DNA from: an uncultured Verrucomicrobiota bacterium
GTDB lineage: Bacteria > Verrucomicrobiota > Verrucomicrobiia > Limisphaerales > UBA1096
NCBI GenBank assembly: GCA_913050205.1
Contig: CAJXAU010000010.1
Coordinates: 1 to 15,523, forward strand
DNA length: 15,523 nt
Direction: 5' to 3'
Of the stretch, positions 1 through 7,560 are shown piece after piece. A model generated the notes under the pieces. It saw only the letters and a program-made list of their open reading frames with translations. It was not told the origin of the DNA and made no database searches. Made by a program: the position numbers and the translations under genes. Position 1 is the stretch's first letter; each line of letters opens with the position of its first letter.

Positions 1-405
1 GAGATCAGGAACCCCGGCAAAGAGGCTGTGGTTCTCACCGGGGTCGCGTTTACTAGAGGGGTGTATTTTCAGTTTCCAGATGGGGCGACTCTGGAGCCGG
101 GAGGACACACAGTGGTTGCGGCTGATCCGAAGGCGTTCAAAACTCGCTACGGCTTCAAGCCGGCTGGCAAGTACATCCGCTCACTCAGCAACAACGGCGA
201 GACGGTGATCCTCTCTGATGCGCTGAGTAATGAAATCGACTCGGTAACCTTCAAAGACAAGGCGCCTTGGCCAAGCGAGGCGGATGGTAGTGGCCGCTCT
301 CTTTCTCGGGTCGATGCAGCAAAGAGCGGAGATGGCAATGATCCCAAAAATTGGAAAGCCTCGCGCGAAAAGGGCGGTACACCCGGCCGCAAAAACGCCC
401 TCTGA
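1..405 (+). CDS. Lamin-tail-domain protein, C-terminal fragment (5' end outside window)
   Basis: The reading frame is open from the first base to a TGA at 403-405, giving 134 residues in the window. The true start lies upstream; the GTG at 28 is internal to the domain. The pattern is that of a lamin-tail domain (LTD): 'EIRNPGKEAV', then a beta-rich stretch with 'GVYFQFPDGATLEPGGHTVV', then a 'YG' turn and 'NNGETVILSD'. LTDs are immunoglobulin-like folds, often found near the C-terminus of large secreted or surface proteins in Verrucomicrobiota and Planctomycetota, sometimes with CotH kinase or nuclease domains. The last ~45 residues are polar and low in complexity, ending in a 'GGTPGRKNAL'-type tail seen after LTDs. 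One iterated palindrome (266-275) is read here as A-PWPS-E. The partner domains and function of the full protein cannot be seen. It converges on the CE15 gene with a 15-nt gap. Confidence 0.75.
   Translation, partial: EIRNPGKEAVVLTGVAFTRGVYFQFPDGATLEPGGHTVVAADPKAFKTRYGFKPAGKYIRSLSNNGETVILSDALSNEIDSVTFKDKAPWPSEADGSGRSLSRVDAAKSGDGNDPKNWKASREKGGTPGRKNAL
266..275. repeat. Iterated palindrome copy in the lamin-tail gene
   Basis: CTTGGCCAAG, read in frame across A-P-W-P-S, the only copy in this reading frame. Left flank GC, right flank CG. Confidence 0.9.
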
Positions 406-420
406 GCCAAGCGCTGCCGG

Positions 421-1731
421 TTACTTCAAATGGCGGTCGGCGAAGTCGAGGTATTGCGCCCAGTCGTAGGCGGTGACGGCGTGTTCGCCGGTGCGGAGAT
501 GGTAGCCGATGTGCTCGCCTACTGGTTTTTCCGGCTTGGGTAGTTTGGTGGACTCGACGCCTTTCAATCCGAACAATCCGTATACCGGGCCGGCGTGGAG
601 ACCGGAGAGGAATTCGCCTCTCGGGTCGGCCCATTCGTCGCCGGTGGCGCTGGCGATATAGACCGGGCGCGGGGCGGAAAGGGCGACGAGCATGTGCTGA
701 TCCACCGGCAGGTCGTTCACGCGGTCGTTGTATTGGGTGAAGTTATCGCAGAACCAGTGGGGGAAACTGGTGTTAATCCGTTTCACGGTTTCTCCAAACT
801 CGCGCCGGCTCAACGCCGCTCCGCCGCATCCGGAGTTGTTCGAGATAGCCATGGCGAATCGTTCGTCCTCGGCGGCGGCCCATAGTGCCGTTTTGCCAAG
901 GCGCGAGTGCCCCATGACGGCGACTTTTTTGGCGTTAATTTCACGATCGGTCTCGAGGTAATCGAGGCAGCGGCTTAATCCCCACGCCCAGGTGGCGATG
1001 CTGCCCCATTGGTTAGGTTTCGGCTTCGGGTAAAGCCGGTGGACGCCGTTCTCAAAACCGTCATCGAAATCCGGATCGATGTCGCCGTAGTAGATAGTTG
1101 CGAGCGCATAGCCGCGGCTGAGAATTTGTTCCAGTGCATTGTCGCCCGGCTTGTCGGAAAACCCTTTCTCTACATTACCTCCGGCGATGGACTTCGTGTT
1201 GCCGCGGTTCGACTCCTTCGGCCGGTTGTCGGTGATGCCGTGTCGCCGGGTGTTGCGCACCCACGAGCGGGAAATGGAGATCGCGGGATCGGGGTGGATG
1301 AGGTGGTTGCCGTCAAAGTTAATAACCAAAAAAGCCGGCACTGGTCCGTCGGTGTTTTTCGGAATGTAGATCAGAAGATGCGCCTCCGGGGTTTCCTCTT
1401 TGCGGGCGAACGTGATGAGTACCTCGCGGCGGATCGCCTTGCCGCCGAGTGCGGTGTCGTCGTTTTGGGTGACCTTGAATTTCAGCCCGGCAGGCCGCTC
1501 CGGCGCCTGGCCGTAGACGTGTTCGCGGAACAGGCCAAGCACTTCGGGGCGCCTCTTTTCGGTCCAGTCACTGGCGGACTTCACCGGCGTACCATCCTGC
1601 ATCACGAGCGGGTCGGGCAGGGTATACTGAGGCACCTTGGCTTCGTCGTAATTAGCAGCAGGGAGTTCGGTGTCAGACATGATCAGGAGCGCAAGGCCAA
1701 GCGCAGTGGCCGTGTTGCGAAGTGTCGGCAT
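421..1731 (-). CDS. Glucuronoyl esterase, carbohydrate esterase family 15, exported
   Basis: 436 aa from an ATG at 1731; a longer frame reaches 1845, but the internal ATG puts a signal-peptide-like segment at the N-terminus (hydrophobic residues ~8-18, likely cleavage near LPAA at 23-26). Bacterial CE15 hallmarks are present: nucleophile elbow GHSRLGK (274-280, Ser276), the following SNNSGCGGAALSRR (297-310), FPHWFC (323-328), an acidic DEWADPRGEF loop (365-374) that could supply the catalytic acid, and the C-terminal RTGEHAVTAYDW (413-424) with His417 as likely catalytic His. CE15 enzymes cleave the ester between 4-O-methyl-glucuronic acid of xylan and lignin alcohols, so a periplasmic or secreted role on plant or algal glucuronoxylan is inferred. 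Length is usual for bacterial CE15. It is divergent from the EF-hand esterase at 1821 and may share its control region. Databases may call it an acetylxylan esterase or plain alpha/beta hydrolase. Confidence 0.88.
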   Translation of the reverse strand: MPTLRNTATALGLALLIMSDTELPAANYDEAKVPQYTLPDPLVMQDGTPVKSASDWTEKRRPEVLGLFREHVYGQAPERPAGLKFKVTQNDDTALGGKAIRREVLITFARKEETPEAHLLIYIPKNTDGPVPAFLVINFDGNHLIHPDPAISISRSWVRNTRRHGITDNRPKESNRGNTKSIAGGNVEKGFSDKPGDNALEQILSRGYALATIYYGDIDPDFDDGFENGVHRLYPKPKPNQWGSIATWAWGLSRCLDYLETDREINAKKVAVMGHSRLGKTALWAAAEDERFAMAISNNSGCGGAALSRREFGETVKRINTSFPHWFCDNFTQYNDRVNDLPVDQHMLVALSAPRPVYIASATGDEWADPRGEFLSGLHAGPVYGLFGLKGVESTKLPKPEKPVGEHIGYHLRTGEHAVTAYDWAQYLDFADRHLK

Positions 1732-1762
1732 GGCGGCATCCAAGCCAAGCGGCGGCGAAGAA

Positions 1763-1780
1763 GCAAGACCGGAGTCTTGC
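1763..1780. promoter_or_regulatory. Perfect inverted repeat between divergent esterase genes (candidate operator)
   Basis: GCAAGAC-CGGA-GTCTTGC: two perfect 7-bp arms with a 4-nt spacer. It lies in the 89-bp gap (1732-1820) between the divergent starts of the CE15 and EF-hand esterase genes, with no T-tract after it, so it does not look like a terminator. It could be an operator shared by both genes or a hairpin in the leader of the + gene. No clear -35/-10 pair could be assigned in the gap. Confidence 0.4.
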
Positions 1781-1793
1781 CGGGCTTGTGTCG

Positions 1794-1803
1794 CTTGGCC
1801 AAG
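1794..1803. repeat. Iterated palindrome copy, intergenic
   Basis: CTTGGCCAAG in the divergent esterase control region, 14 bp after the 1763-1780 inverted repeat and 17 bp before the EF-hand esterase ATG. Confidence 0.9.
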
Positions 1804-1820
1804 TGCGGCAAGTTTTCGGC

Positions 1821-2945
1821 ATGAACTTCTCCAAGTTTGCCGCATTGGCGGGGTGTGTCTTGGCGCTTGGCCAAGTGGTCGCGCAGGAGTCTCGTCACGA
1901 GAAGAAATTTCGCGAGTGGGACAAGAACGAGGATGGGAGACTGACCAAGTCCGAGTTGCCGAAACAAAATCAGCGAAACTTCGAGCGAGTTGACTCTAAC
2001 AAAGATGGCTTTATTTCCCTGAAGGAACACGTTGCCTTTTTGACTCGTCCACGAGTTCAAAACAGCAGGGACTGGAGCGGGTTTAAAATTAAGAAGGACA
2101 TCGCCTATGCTGGGACGGACCATGAGCGCCAGACGCTGGATTTGGCCCTGCCGCTCAAGCGCAAGAGCGACAAGCCGTTGCCGGTGATCGCTTACATCCA
2201 CGGAGGAGCGTGGCGTGCCGGGAGCAAGGACGGTGGACTGAACCGGCTGCATGAATACCTGAAAACCGGACAGTATGCGGGGGTTACGATTGGGTATCGA
2301 CTGAGCCAGCACGCCAAGTGGCCGGCGCAGATACACGACTGCAAGGCGGCCATCCGCTGGATCAGGGCCAACGCCAAAAAGTACGGCCTCGATGCTGACC
2401 GGATTGCCGTCCACGGCACATCGGCCGGGGGGCATCTCGTCGCGATGCTCGGCACGTCAGCCGGGGTGGAGGCGATGGATGGATCGATCGGACCGCACAC
2501 CGACCAGTCGACATCGGTGCGTTGTGTGATCGACTATTACGGCCCGACGAATTTTTTGCGGATGAACGACTTCGAGAGCCGAATCGACCACGATGCGGCG
2601 GACTCGCCCGAGAGCCAGTTGATCGGCGGGGCGATCCAAAAGCACAAAAAACAGACGCTGACAGCGAATCCGATCGCGTACGTAGACAAGGGAGACGCCC
2701 CGTTTTTGATTATGCACGGAACGAAAGACATGCTGGTGCCGTACAATCAGTCTGTGCTGTTGCATAATGCGCTTAAAGATGCCGGAGCGTCGTCCGTGTT
2801 TTTGACTGTAAAGGGCGGCGGGCACAGCGGCGGAAAGGGCGTGTTGCCGGAGCGCTTCCGAATGTTCATCGAGAATCATTTGCTGGGGAATAACGGAATA
2901 ATCGACGATGAGACCATTCCCGTGGCAAAGGTTCGGATTCGCTGA
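1821..2945 (+). CDS. Exported EF-hand plus alpha/beta-hydrolase esterase (BD-FAE/COG0657-like)
   Basis: 374 aa from the ATG at 1821, chosen over the upstream ATG at 1722 because it begins a signal peptide (residues 1-22, hydrophobic core 6-20, cleavage near VVA-Q). Two consecutive EF-hand loops follow: D34-x-N36-x-D38-G39...E45 and D58-x-N60-x-D62-G63...E69, so calcium binding is likely. Residues ~90-355 form an esterase/lipase alpha/beta-hydrolase with oxyanion-hole HGGAW (127-131), nucleophile GTSAGG (199-204, Ser201), acid in HGTKD (Asp303) and His335 in GGGHSGG. Such proteins are often labelled esterase, lipase or feruloyl-esterase-like. Pairing with a CE15 esterase suggests removal of side groups from a plant-type polysaccharide, an inference from context; substrate is not readable from sequence. 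LAGC at 9-12 resembles a lipobox but sits too early. A palindrome copy (1866-1875) codes ALGQV inside the signal peptide. No strong Shine-Dalgarno precedes the start. Confidence 0.82.
   Translation: MNFSKFAALAGCVLALGQVVAQESRHEKKFREWDKNEDGRLTKSELPKQNQRNFERVDSNKDGFISLKEHVAFLTRPRVQNSRDWSGFKIKKDIAYAGTDHERQTLDLALPLKRKSDKPLPVIAYIHGGAWRAGSKDGGLNRLHEYLKTGQYAGVTIGYRLSQHAKWPAQIHDCKAAIRWIRANAKKYGLDADRIAVHGTSAGGHLVAMLGTSAGVEAMDGSIGPHTDQSTSVRCVIDYYGPTNFLRMNDFESRIDHDAADSPESQLIGGAIQKHKKQTLTANPIAYVDKGDAPFLIMHGTKDMLVPYNQSVLLHNALKDAGASSVFLTVKGGGHSGGKGVLPERFRMFIENHLLGNNGIIDDETIPVAKVRIR
1866..1875. repeat. Iterated palindrome copy in a signal peptide
   Basis: CTTGGCCAAG read as L-G-Q-V near the cleavage region of the EF-hand esterase signal peptide. 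Confidence 0.9.
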
Positions 2946-3001
2946 GGTTCCGGTTATGAGACGGTAACTCCTGATTTTCTAGCGGGTTAAGGGGTATTCA
3001 C

Positions 3002-3031
3002 TTGACGGGCTCAAAGGGCAAATCGTAAGCT
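3002..3031 (+). promoter_or_regulatory. Candidate sigma70-type promoter for the mre cluster
   Basis: TTGACG at 3002-3007 matches the -35 consensus at five of six bases. After an 18-bp spacer, TAAGCT at 3026-3031 matches TATAAT at three of six. It is in the 106-bp gap before mreB, the only sizeable non-coding gap ahead of the six-gene cluster. The predicted transcript would start about 14 nt before the ATG, with little room for a Shine-Dalgarno, and none is seen. Weak -10; treat as a candidate. Confidence 0.4.
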
Positions 3032-3051
3032 GGGCCTTCTAGGCGCTATTC

Positions 3052-4080
3052 ATGTTAGGCGATCTTAAAGGCCTGTTTTCCAACGATATTGGAATCGACT
3101 TGGGCACGGCGAATTCCCTGGTTTACGTAAGAGACCGGGGAATCGTTTTGCGTGAACCCTCTGTCGTCGCGATCGAGGCCGGTATGACCACCGTGTTGGC
3201 GGTGGGGGACGAAGCCAAGCGGATGCTTGGGCGCACCCCGGGCAACATCGTTGCCATCCGTCCGATGAAGGACGGGGTCATTGCCGATTTCGAAATCACC
3301 GAAGCGATGCTCAGGAACTTCATCCAGAAGGTTCACAACCGCAAACTCATCGCACCTCGGGTGGTGGTGGCGGTACCGTCGGGAATCACCGAGGTGGAAA
3401 AACGGGCAGTCAAGGATTCGGCCACCCACGCGGGTGCGCGTGAAGTGTATTTGATCGAGCAACCGATGGCCTCCGCGATTGGCGTGGGGCTGCCGGTGCA
3501 TGAGCCCACGGGCAACATGATTGTGGACATTGGTGGCGGCACCTGCGAGATCGCGATTATTTCGCTCGCGGGAATTGTGTTCAGCCGCAGCCTGCGTGTC
3601 GGTGGTGACGAGTTTGACGACACGATTGTTGCCTACATGAAGCGTGCCTATAACCTAATGATAGGCGAACGCACAGCGGAGGAAATCAAGATGACGATTG
3701 GTTCCGCGTATCCGCTGGATGAGGAGCTTTCAATGGATGTCAAAGGCCGAGATTTGAGCGCCGGTCTGCCTCGGATCATGACGGTCCGCTCCGAGGAGAT
3801 CCGCGAGGCATTGAAGGAGCCATTAAATAACATTCTGGAGTCCATACGGTTGACACTGGAACGCTGCCCCCCGGAACTCTCGGCCGACTTGGTTGACCGT
3901 GGGATCGTGGTGGCAGGCGGTGGCGCCCTTGTCAGGGGCATCGATCAGTTGATCGCGGAGGAAACGGCCCTGCCGGTTCACATCGCGGACTCACCCCTGA
4001 CGGCTGTGGCCGAGGGAACCGGCAGAGTGCTGCAGGAATTGCAGTTCCTCCGGAGAGTGGCTTCTTCCAGCGGCGAGTAA
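3052..4080 (+). CDS. mreB: Rod-shape-determining protein MreB
   Basis: 342 aa, normal length for MreB. This bacterial actin forms membrane-bound filaments that direct lateral-wall synthesis by the RodA/PBP2 elongasome. The actin-fold nucleotide motifs are clear: phosphate-1 GIDLGTANSLVYV (residues ~14-26), phosphate-2 VDIGGGTCEIAIISLAGIV (~158-176), and the adenosine motif GIVVAGGGALVRGIDQLI (~284-301). The threonine-to-cysteine step in GGGTCE (GGGTTE is more common) is minor. The ATG at 3052 gives a start aligned with family members. It is the first gene of the tight mreB-mreC-mreD-mrdA-rodA-RNase cluster and follows a 106-bp gap holding a possible promoter. The assignment is secure; the exact polymer dynamics cannot be told from sequence. 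Confidence 0.97.
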   Translation: MLGDLKGLFSNDIGIDLGTANSLVYVRDRGIVLREPSVVAIEAGMTTVLAVGDEAKRMLGRTPGNIVAIRPMKDGVIADFEITEAMLRNFIQKVHNRKLIAPRVVVAVPSGITEVEKRAVKDSATHAGAREVYLIEQPMASAIGVGLPVHEPTGNMIVDIGGGTCEIAIISLAGIVFSRSLRVGGDEFDDTIVAYMKRAYNLMIGERTAEEIKMTIGSAYPLDEELSMDVKGRDLSAGLPRIMTVRSEEIREALKEPLNNILESIRLTLERCPPELSADLVDRGIVVAGGGALVRGIDQLIAEETALPVHIADSPLTAVAEGTGRVLQELQFLRRVASSSGE

Positions 4081-4090
4081 TGTGCGTTCG

Positions 4091-4108
4091 TCCCGTTGAG
4101 AGACGGGA
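4091..4108 (+). promoter_or_regulatory. Hairpin over the mreC start region
   Basis: TCCCGT (4091-4096) pairs with ACGGGA (4103-4108) around a 6-nt loop TGAGAG. The loop holds the only purine-rich Shine-Dalgarno-like stretch, and the last stem base is the A of the mreC ATG. It could lower mreC initiation relative to mreB. The stem is short, so this may be chance. Confidence 0.3.
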
Positions 4109-4938
4109 TGAAACAGTTTTTTTACAGATCACAGCAGACAGCGGTTGGGGCAGTGCTCCTGACCGTGATTCTGCTCCTGCTCCTACCGGAAAGTGCCCGG
4201 GCCAAGCTGAAGTCGGCCATCGGGGGGCTGTTCCTTCCGGTGATCGGTGTCAGCACCGCCGGCCAAAGCATGGTCGACACGCTTGGCCAAGCGGCATCCA
4301 CGGATCCAGCAATCCCCTCCCATAACCAAGCGCTTGGCCAAGCGGTACAGTCCGAGCTGGCCGTGGCCGATTTAAAATTGGAAAACGCCCAGTTGCGGGC
4401 GGAAAACCAGCGTTTGCGCGAAGCCGTGGCATGGGAGCGGCGCATCCCATGGAAATCAAAACTGGCGCAAGTCGTGGGACGGGACTCATTCAACTGGTGG
4501 CGACGAATCAAGCTAAATCAAGGGAGTCAGGCGGGCGTTCGATTTAATCAACCGGTGATCTCGGCAGAGGGGCAGTTGGTCGGCCGCATCTCAGAGGTCG
4601 GCCCAAAGACTTCGTGGGCAGTCCTGATGGGTGACCCGAACTGCCGCTTCTCTGCACTCATCAAAGAGTCCCGAAATCAAGGTGGTATCGTGGCTCCCCG
4701 GCAGTTCAGTTCCGATTATCGAATCGTGGAACTGACCTATCTGCCGAACGACGTGGACGTGCGACCGGGTCAGATGGTGGTGACCAGTGGGCTCGGTGGG
4801 GCGTTTCCGAAAGAGATTCCTGTTGGCATTGTGGAAGATTCATGGCTGTCCCGGGACGGCCTGTACATCGAGGCAAGGGTCAAACTGCATGCAGATCTAA
4901 ACCAGCTCGAGGAAGTGCGAGTATTGACGGAGTACTGA
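4108..4938 (+). CDS. mreC: Rod-shape-determining protein MreC
   Basis: 276 aa from ATG 4108; an in-frame TTG at 4096 would add four residues. MreC is a bitopic periplasmic scaffold that binds and activates PBP2. There is one N-terminal membrane helix (~12-27, run of L/I/V), then a linker, a coiled coil (~83-112, SELAVADLKLENAQLRAENQ...) and the beta-rich MreC domain (~115-275, ending RVLTEY). The linker (~50-82) is unusually rich in Gln/Ala/Ser and contains two iterated palindromes read as DTLGQAAS and NQALGQAVQ, so the repeats appear to have lengthened or reshaped a tolerant part of the protein. It starts 27 nt after mreB and stops 1 nt before mreD, so cotranslation is likely. A small hairpin (4091-4108) covers its start. 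Confidence 0.93.
   Translation: MKQFFYRSQQTAVGAVLLTVILLLLLPESARAKLKSAIGGLFLPVIGVSTAGQSMVDTLGQAASTDPAIPSHNQALGQAVQSELAVADLKLENAQLRAENQRLREAVAWERRIPWKSKLAQVVGRDSFNWWRRIKLNQGSQAGVRFNQPVISAEGQLVGRISEVGPKTSWAVLMGDPNCRFSALIKESRNQGGIVAPRQFSSDYRIVELTYLPNDVDVRPGQMVVTSGLGGAFPKEIPVGIVEDSWLSRDGLYIEARVKLHADLNQLEEVRVLTEY
4280..4293. repeat. Iterated palindrome, 14-bp form, in mreC
   Basis: CGCTTGGCCAAGCG read as T-L-G-Q-A in the MreC linker between membrane helix and coiled coil. Confidence 0.92.
4331..4344. repeat. Iterated palindrome, 14-bp form, second copy in mreC
   Basis: CGCTTGGCCAAGCG, 51 bp after the previous copy and in the same frame, read as A-L-G-Q-A. Confidence 0.92.
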
Positions 4939-4939
4939 C

Positions 4940-5500
4940 ATGCCGGGACGTATCAACAAGATGCTGGTGCTGTTGCTGGGGACGTACCTGCTCATTTTTT
5001 TGCAGTCACATTTGAATGGCCCAAGGCTTTGGTTTGGTTTTCAACCCGATCTCACGCCGGCACTGCTGGTTTGTGTGGGCTTAACGATGGGGGCGGGGCA
5101 TATCTCGACTTCCGCAGTATTGACTGGGTTGTGGTTGGACAGTCTTTCCGCGAACCCACTCGGAATCAGCATTCTTCCGCTGTTCGTTGTGGGGTGGATA
5201 ATTTTTTGTTTTCGGGAAAAAATTCTCGGTGACGAGTTCGTGGCCCAATTTTATCTCGGCACCATCGCGGGGTTACTCGTTCCGCTGATGCAGATTGGCC
5301 TGCTGAAGTTGGTCGGGGCAACGCCACTGCTTGGCTGGGAGATGAGCCTGTGGGGATTGTTCAACGCGCTCAGCTGCGGGGCTGCTGTGCCGATATTTGC
5401 CCGCTTGGCCAAGCGTCTGGGTGGCTGGTTTTCGCACCCGGTTTACGACCCTAACCGTTGGCCCAATGACAATCGCCAAATCGTGCGCGGCAAGGATTAA
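4940..5500 (+). CDS. mreD: Rod-shape-determining protein MreD
   Basis: 186 aa, very hydrophobic, with about five membrane segments (approx. 7-23, 38-58, 60-90, 103-122, 130-152), matching the MreD topology and usual 160-190 aa length. MreD sequences are poorly conserved, so the call rests on topology plus its place between mreC and mrdA. MreD is an inner-membrane partner of MreC in the elongasome. A good Shine-Dalgarno GGAG (4929-4932) inside the end of mreC lies 7 nt before the ATG, and mreC stops 1 nt before it. The iterated palindrome at 5404-5413 is read as A-RLAKR-L at the end of the last membrane segment. The ~35-residue C-terminal tail is polar and presumably cytoplasmic. Confidence 0.88.
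   Translation: MPGRINKMLVLLLGTYLLIFLQSHLNGPRLWFGFQPDLTPALLVCVGLTMGAGHISTSAVLTGLWLDSLSANPLGISILPLFVVGWIIFCFREKILGDEFVAQFYLGTIAGLLVPLMQIGLLKLVGATPLLGWEMSLWGLFNALSCGAAVPIFARLAKRLGGWFSHPVYDPNRWPNDNRQIVRGKD
5402..5415. repeat. Iterated palindrome, 14-bp form, in mreD
   Basis: CGCTTGGCCAAGCG read as R-L-A-K-R near the MreD C-terminus. Confidence 0.92.
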
Positions 5501-5502
5501 GC

Positions 5503-7560
5503 ATGTTCGTATTTGACCAACTACGCAGTAAGGACATCCCGCTCCGGTTGATGGTCATTTTTATCCTGTGTTGCATGTCGCTGTTGGTTGCCAAGCTGTG
5601 GAAATTACAGGTGGCCACGGCTGCGGATTTTCGTAACCAACAGGAAAACCAGTCTGTTCGGGCAATCCGTCTGCCGGCCACCCGAGGAAGAATTCTGGAT
5701 AGAAACAAGCAGCCCCTGGCAGTGAACCGTTTGCGGTTTGATGTGCACATTTACATCGACGAGTTGCGATCCCTGTTTCGGGAACATTATTTTCGGTTGA
5801 AGAATGGCCGTAAACTGGGGCGCACCGAGCAGAGACAGCTTGGCCGTGAAGCGCGTTACCAAGTCGTGAGTAACTTGACGATGCAGGTCAGCATGCGACT
5901 TGGCCAACCGCTGGTGCTCGACCCGGAACGATTCCACAAACATTACCAGCAGAAACTTTACATGCCGCTGGCCGTGATGCAGGACCTGTCGCCGGATCAG
6001 GTGGCCAAATTTGTGGAGTTGATCCACGGGGTGCCCGGGCTCGATTTATCGGTCAATCCGGTTCGCACCTACCCGAACGGCGATATGGCATTCCACACGC
6101 TGGGCTATCTCCGGCGCGAGGACGATCCCGTGGACGACCGGGAAGTCCCGTTTTCCTATCGCTACCGATTGCCAGACTACGCCGGGATAGATGGGTTGGA
6201 GGGGGTGTTTGACCGGCAGCTACGAGGAGAGGCTGGCGCCAAGACTATCCGCGTGAACAATATCAGTTACAGGACGAGCGAGGATGTCTGGGTGTGGCCG
6301 GAGTCGGGTCAGGATCTTGAATTATCGATCCATCGGGATATCCAATTGGCAGCCGAAGAGGCTCTGAAATCGCACGGGCCGGAGACTCGAGGGGCGGTCG
6401 TCGTCATGGATCCGAATAACGGCGACTTGCTGGCACTGGTCTCCCGGCCGGGTTTTGACTCGAACAAGTTCATCTCCGGTTTTTCACGGGACGAAATTGC
6501 GCAACTCAGCGACAGCCGTCTCAATCGATGGCTCAACCGGGCGACCGGCAGCGGAGGTGTGGCGTATCCGCCGGGTTCTATTTTCAAAATAATCTCCTCC
6601 GTGGCCTATCTGGAAGAGGGGATTCTCGACCCGGACGCCAAGGTTTACAACCGGGGCTTTTTCCGAAACGAGCGACTTTACCCCAACTACACGCTGGACG
6701 ATACCGCGCCACCGGGCGACTACGATTTTGTGAAGGCGTTCAAGCGGTCGAGCAACACGTATTTCATTCATTACGCACTTACGCCGGACGACCGCACCGA
6801 CCAGTGGCAGCAGGGCAAACGCATCCTGTTGGATTGGGGTAATCGTTTTCGGTTGGGCAAAAAAACCATGGAGAGCGGAACGATTCTCGGAGATGAAATT
6901 CCCAGACCGGTTCGGGAAGGCGGGGGCTATTTTCCGCCGCGAGGCAACGAGTTTAAAAAAATCGATCAATACGGCAAACGCGCCCGTTGGTCTGCCGGGG
7001 ACGTGGCAAACCTGTGCATCGGGCAGGGGGAGATCACGGTGACGCCGTTGCAGATGGCGGTAATGACCGCTGCAGTGGCCAACGGCGGTAAGTTGATGCA
7101 GCCTCGTTTGCTTTTACGGATGAACTCACCACACGCGCTTGGCCAAGCGCAGAACCGGGTTATCCCTGAAAAGGTCTTGGCCGATTTGAATCTCAAGCCG
7201 GAGACCGTCTCGCTGCTGCACGAGGCGATGCTGGCGGACGTGGATGACCGTGATGGCAGCGGCCGAGCGGCACGGGTTCGCGGCATGGCGATCGGCGGCA
7301 AAACCGGCACAGCACAAAAAAAGGTCCCCACCGGTAAATTTCATCCTCGAACGGGAGTGCGCCTTTACCGGACAGATCATATCACTTGGTTTGTTTCATT
7401 CGCCCCGGTGGAGTCTCCTCGGTACGCGGTGGTGGTGATGGTGGAGAGCGGTGAGTCCGGTGGAACGACCTGTGCTCCAATCGCGGGTCGTATTTACCGG
7501 GCGATTCAGGAAATTGAGCGGAACAACGAGAAAGGAGGGCCGCGCTTGGCCAAGCGGTGA
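5503..7560 (+). CDS. mrdA: Penicillin-binding protein 2, elongasome transpeptidase
   Basis: 685 aa, slightly long for PBP2. A single N-terminal membrane anchor (~13-31) is followed by the class-B PBP dimerisation/pedestal domain beginning ATRGRILDRN (59-68) and the transpeptidase domain (~290-670). The three active-site motifs are intact: S359-I-F-K362 (PPGSIFK), S416-S-N418, and K600-T-G602 (GGKTGTAQ). It crosslinks peptidoglycan during cell elongation, working with RodA encoded next. Shine-Dalgarno AAGGA (5492-5496) is 6 nt before the ATG. Two palindrome copies are in the gene: one read as H-ALGQA-Q (545-549) in a variable loop between conserved blocks, the other encoding the very last residues RLAKR (681-685), which look like an add-on tail. 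The TGA overlaps the ATG of rodA by one base. Confidence 0.95.
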   Translation: MFVFDQLRSKDIPLRLMVIFILCCMSLLVAKLWKLQVATAADFRNQQENQSVRAIRLPATRGRILDRNKQPLAVNRLRFDVHIYIDELRSLFREHYFRLKNGRKLGRTEQRQLGREARYQVVSNLTMQVSMRLGQPLVLDPERFHKHYQQKLYMPLAVMQDLSPDQVAKFVELIHGVPGLDLSVNPVRTYPNGDMAFHTLGYLRREDDPVDDREVPFSYRYRLPDYAGIDGLEGVFDRQLRGEAGAKTIRVNNISYRTSEDVWVWPESGQDLELSIHRDIQLAAEEALKSHGPETRGAVVVMDPNNGDLLALVSRPGFDSNKFISGFSRDEIAQLSDSRLNRWLNRATGSGGVAYPPGSIFKIISSVAYLEEGILDPDAKVYNRGFFRNERLYPNYTLDDTAPPGDYDFVKAFKRSSNTYFIHYALTPDDRTDQWQQGKRILLDWGNRFRLGKKTMESGTILGDEIPRPVREGGGYFPPRGNEFKKIDQYGKRARWSAGDVANLCIGQGEITVTPLQMAVMTAAVANGGKLMQPRLLLRMNSPHALGQAQNRVIPEKVLADLNLKPETVSLLHEAMLADVDDRDGSGRAARVRGMAIGGKTGTAQKKVPTGKFHPRTGVRLYRTDHITWFVSFAPVESPRYAVVVMVESGESGGTTCAPIAGRIYRAIQEIERNNEKGGPRLAKR
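7135..7150. repeat. Iterated palindrome, 16-bp form, in mrdA
   Basis: GCGCTTGGCCAAGCGC, the longest single (non-doublet) perfect copy, read as A-L-G-Q-A in a variable loop of PBP2. Confidence 0.92.

Noticed and set aside
406..420. Possible terminator between the lamin-tail and CE15 genes
   Set aside because: The 15-bp gap only holds a half-site of the palindrome (GCCAAGCGC) and no stem with a T-run.
1009..1824. Long + strand reading frame (271 codons) opposite the CE15 gene
   Set aside because: Antisense shadow of a well-supported gene, arginine/valine-rich, with no recognisable domain.
1845..1848. Longer CE15 start at 1845
   Set aside because: It would overlap the start of the EF-hand esterase gene and bury the signal peptide; the ATG at 1731 gives a proper export signal.
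1845..1859. Lipobox LAGC (residues 9-12) in the EF-hand esterase
   Set aside because: The cysteine is too close to the N-terminus and the hydrophobic stretch continues beyond it, so a type I signal peptide is more likely.
1683..2435. 250-codon - strand frame spanning the divergent esterase starts
   Set aside because: Overlaps two convincing divergent genes and their control region, with no family features.
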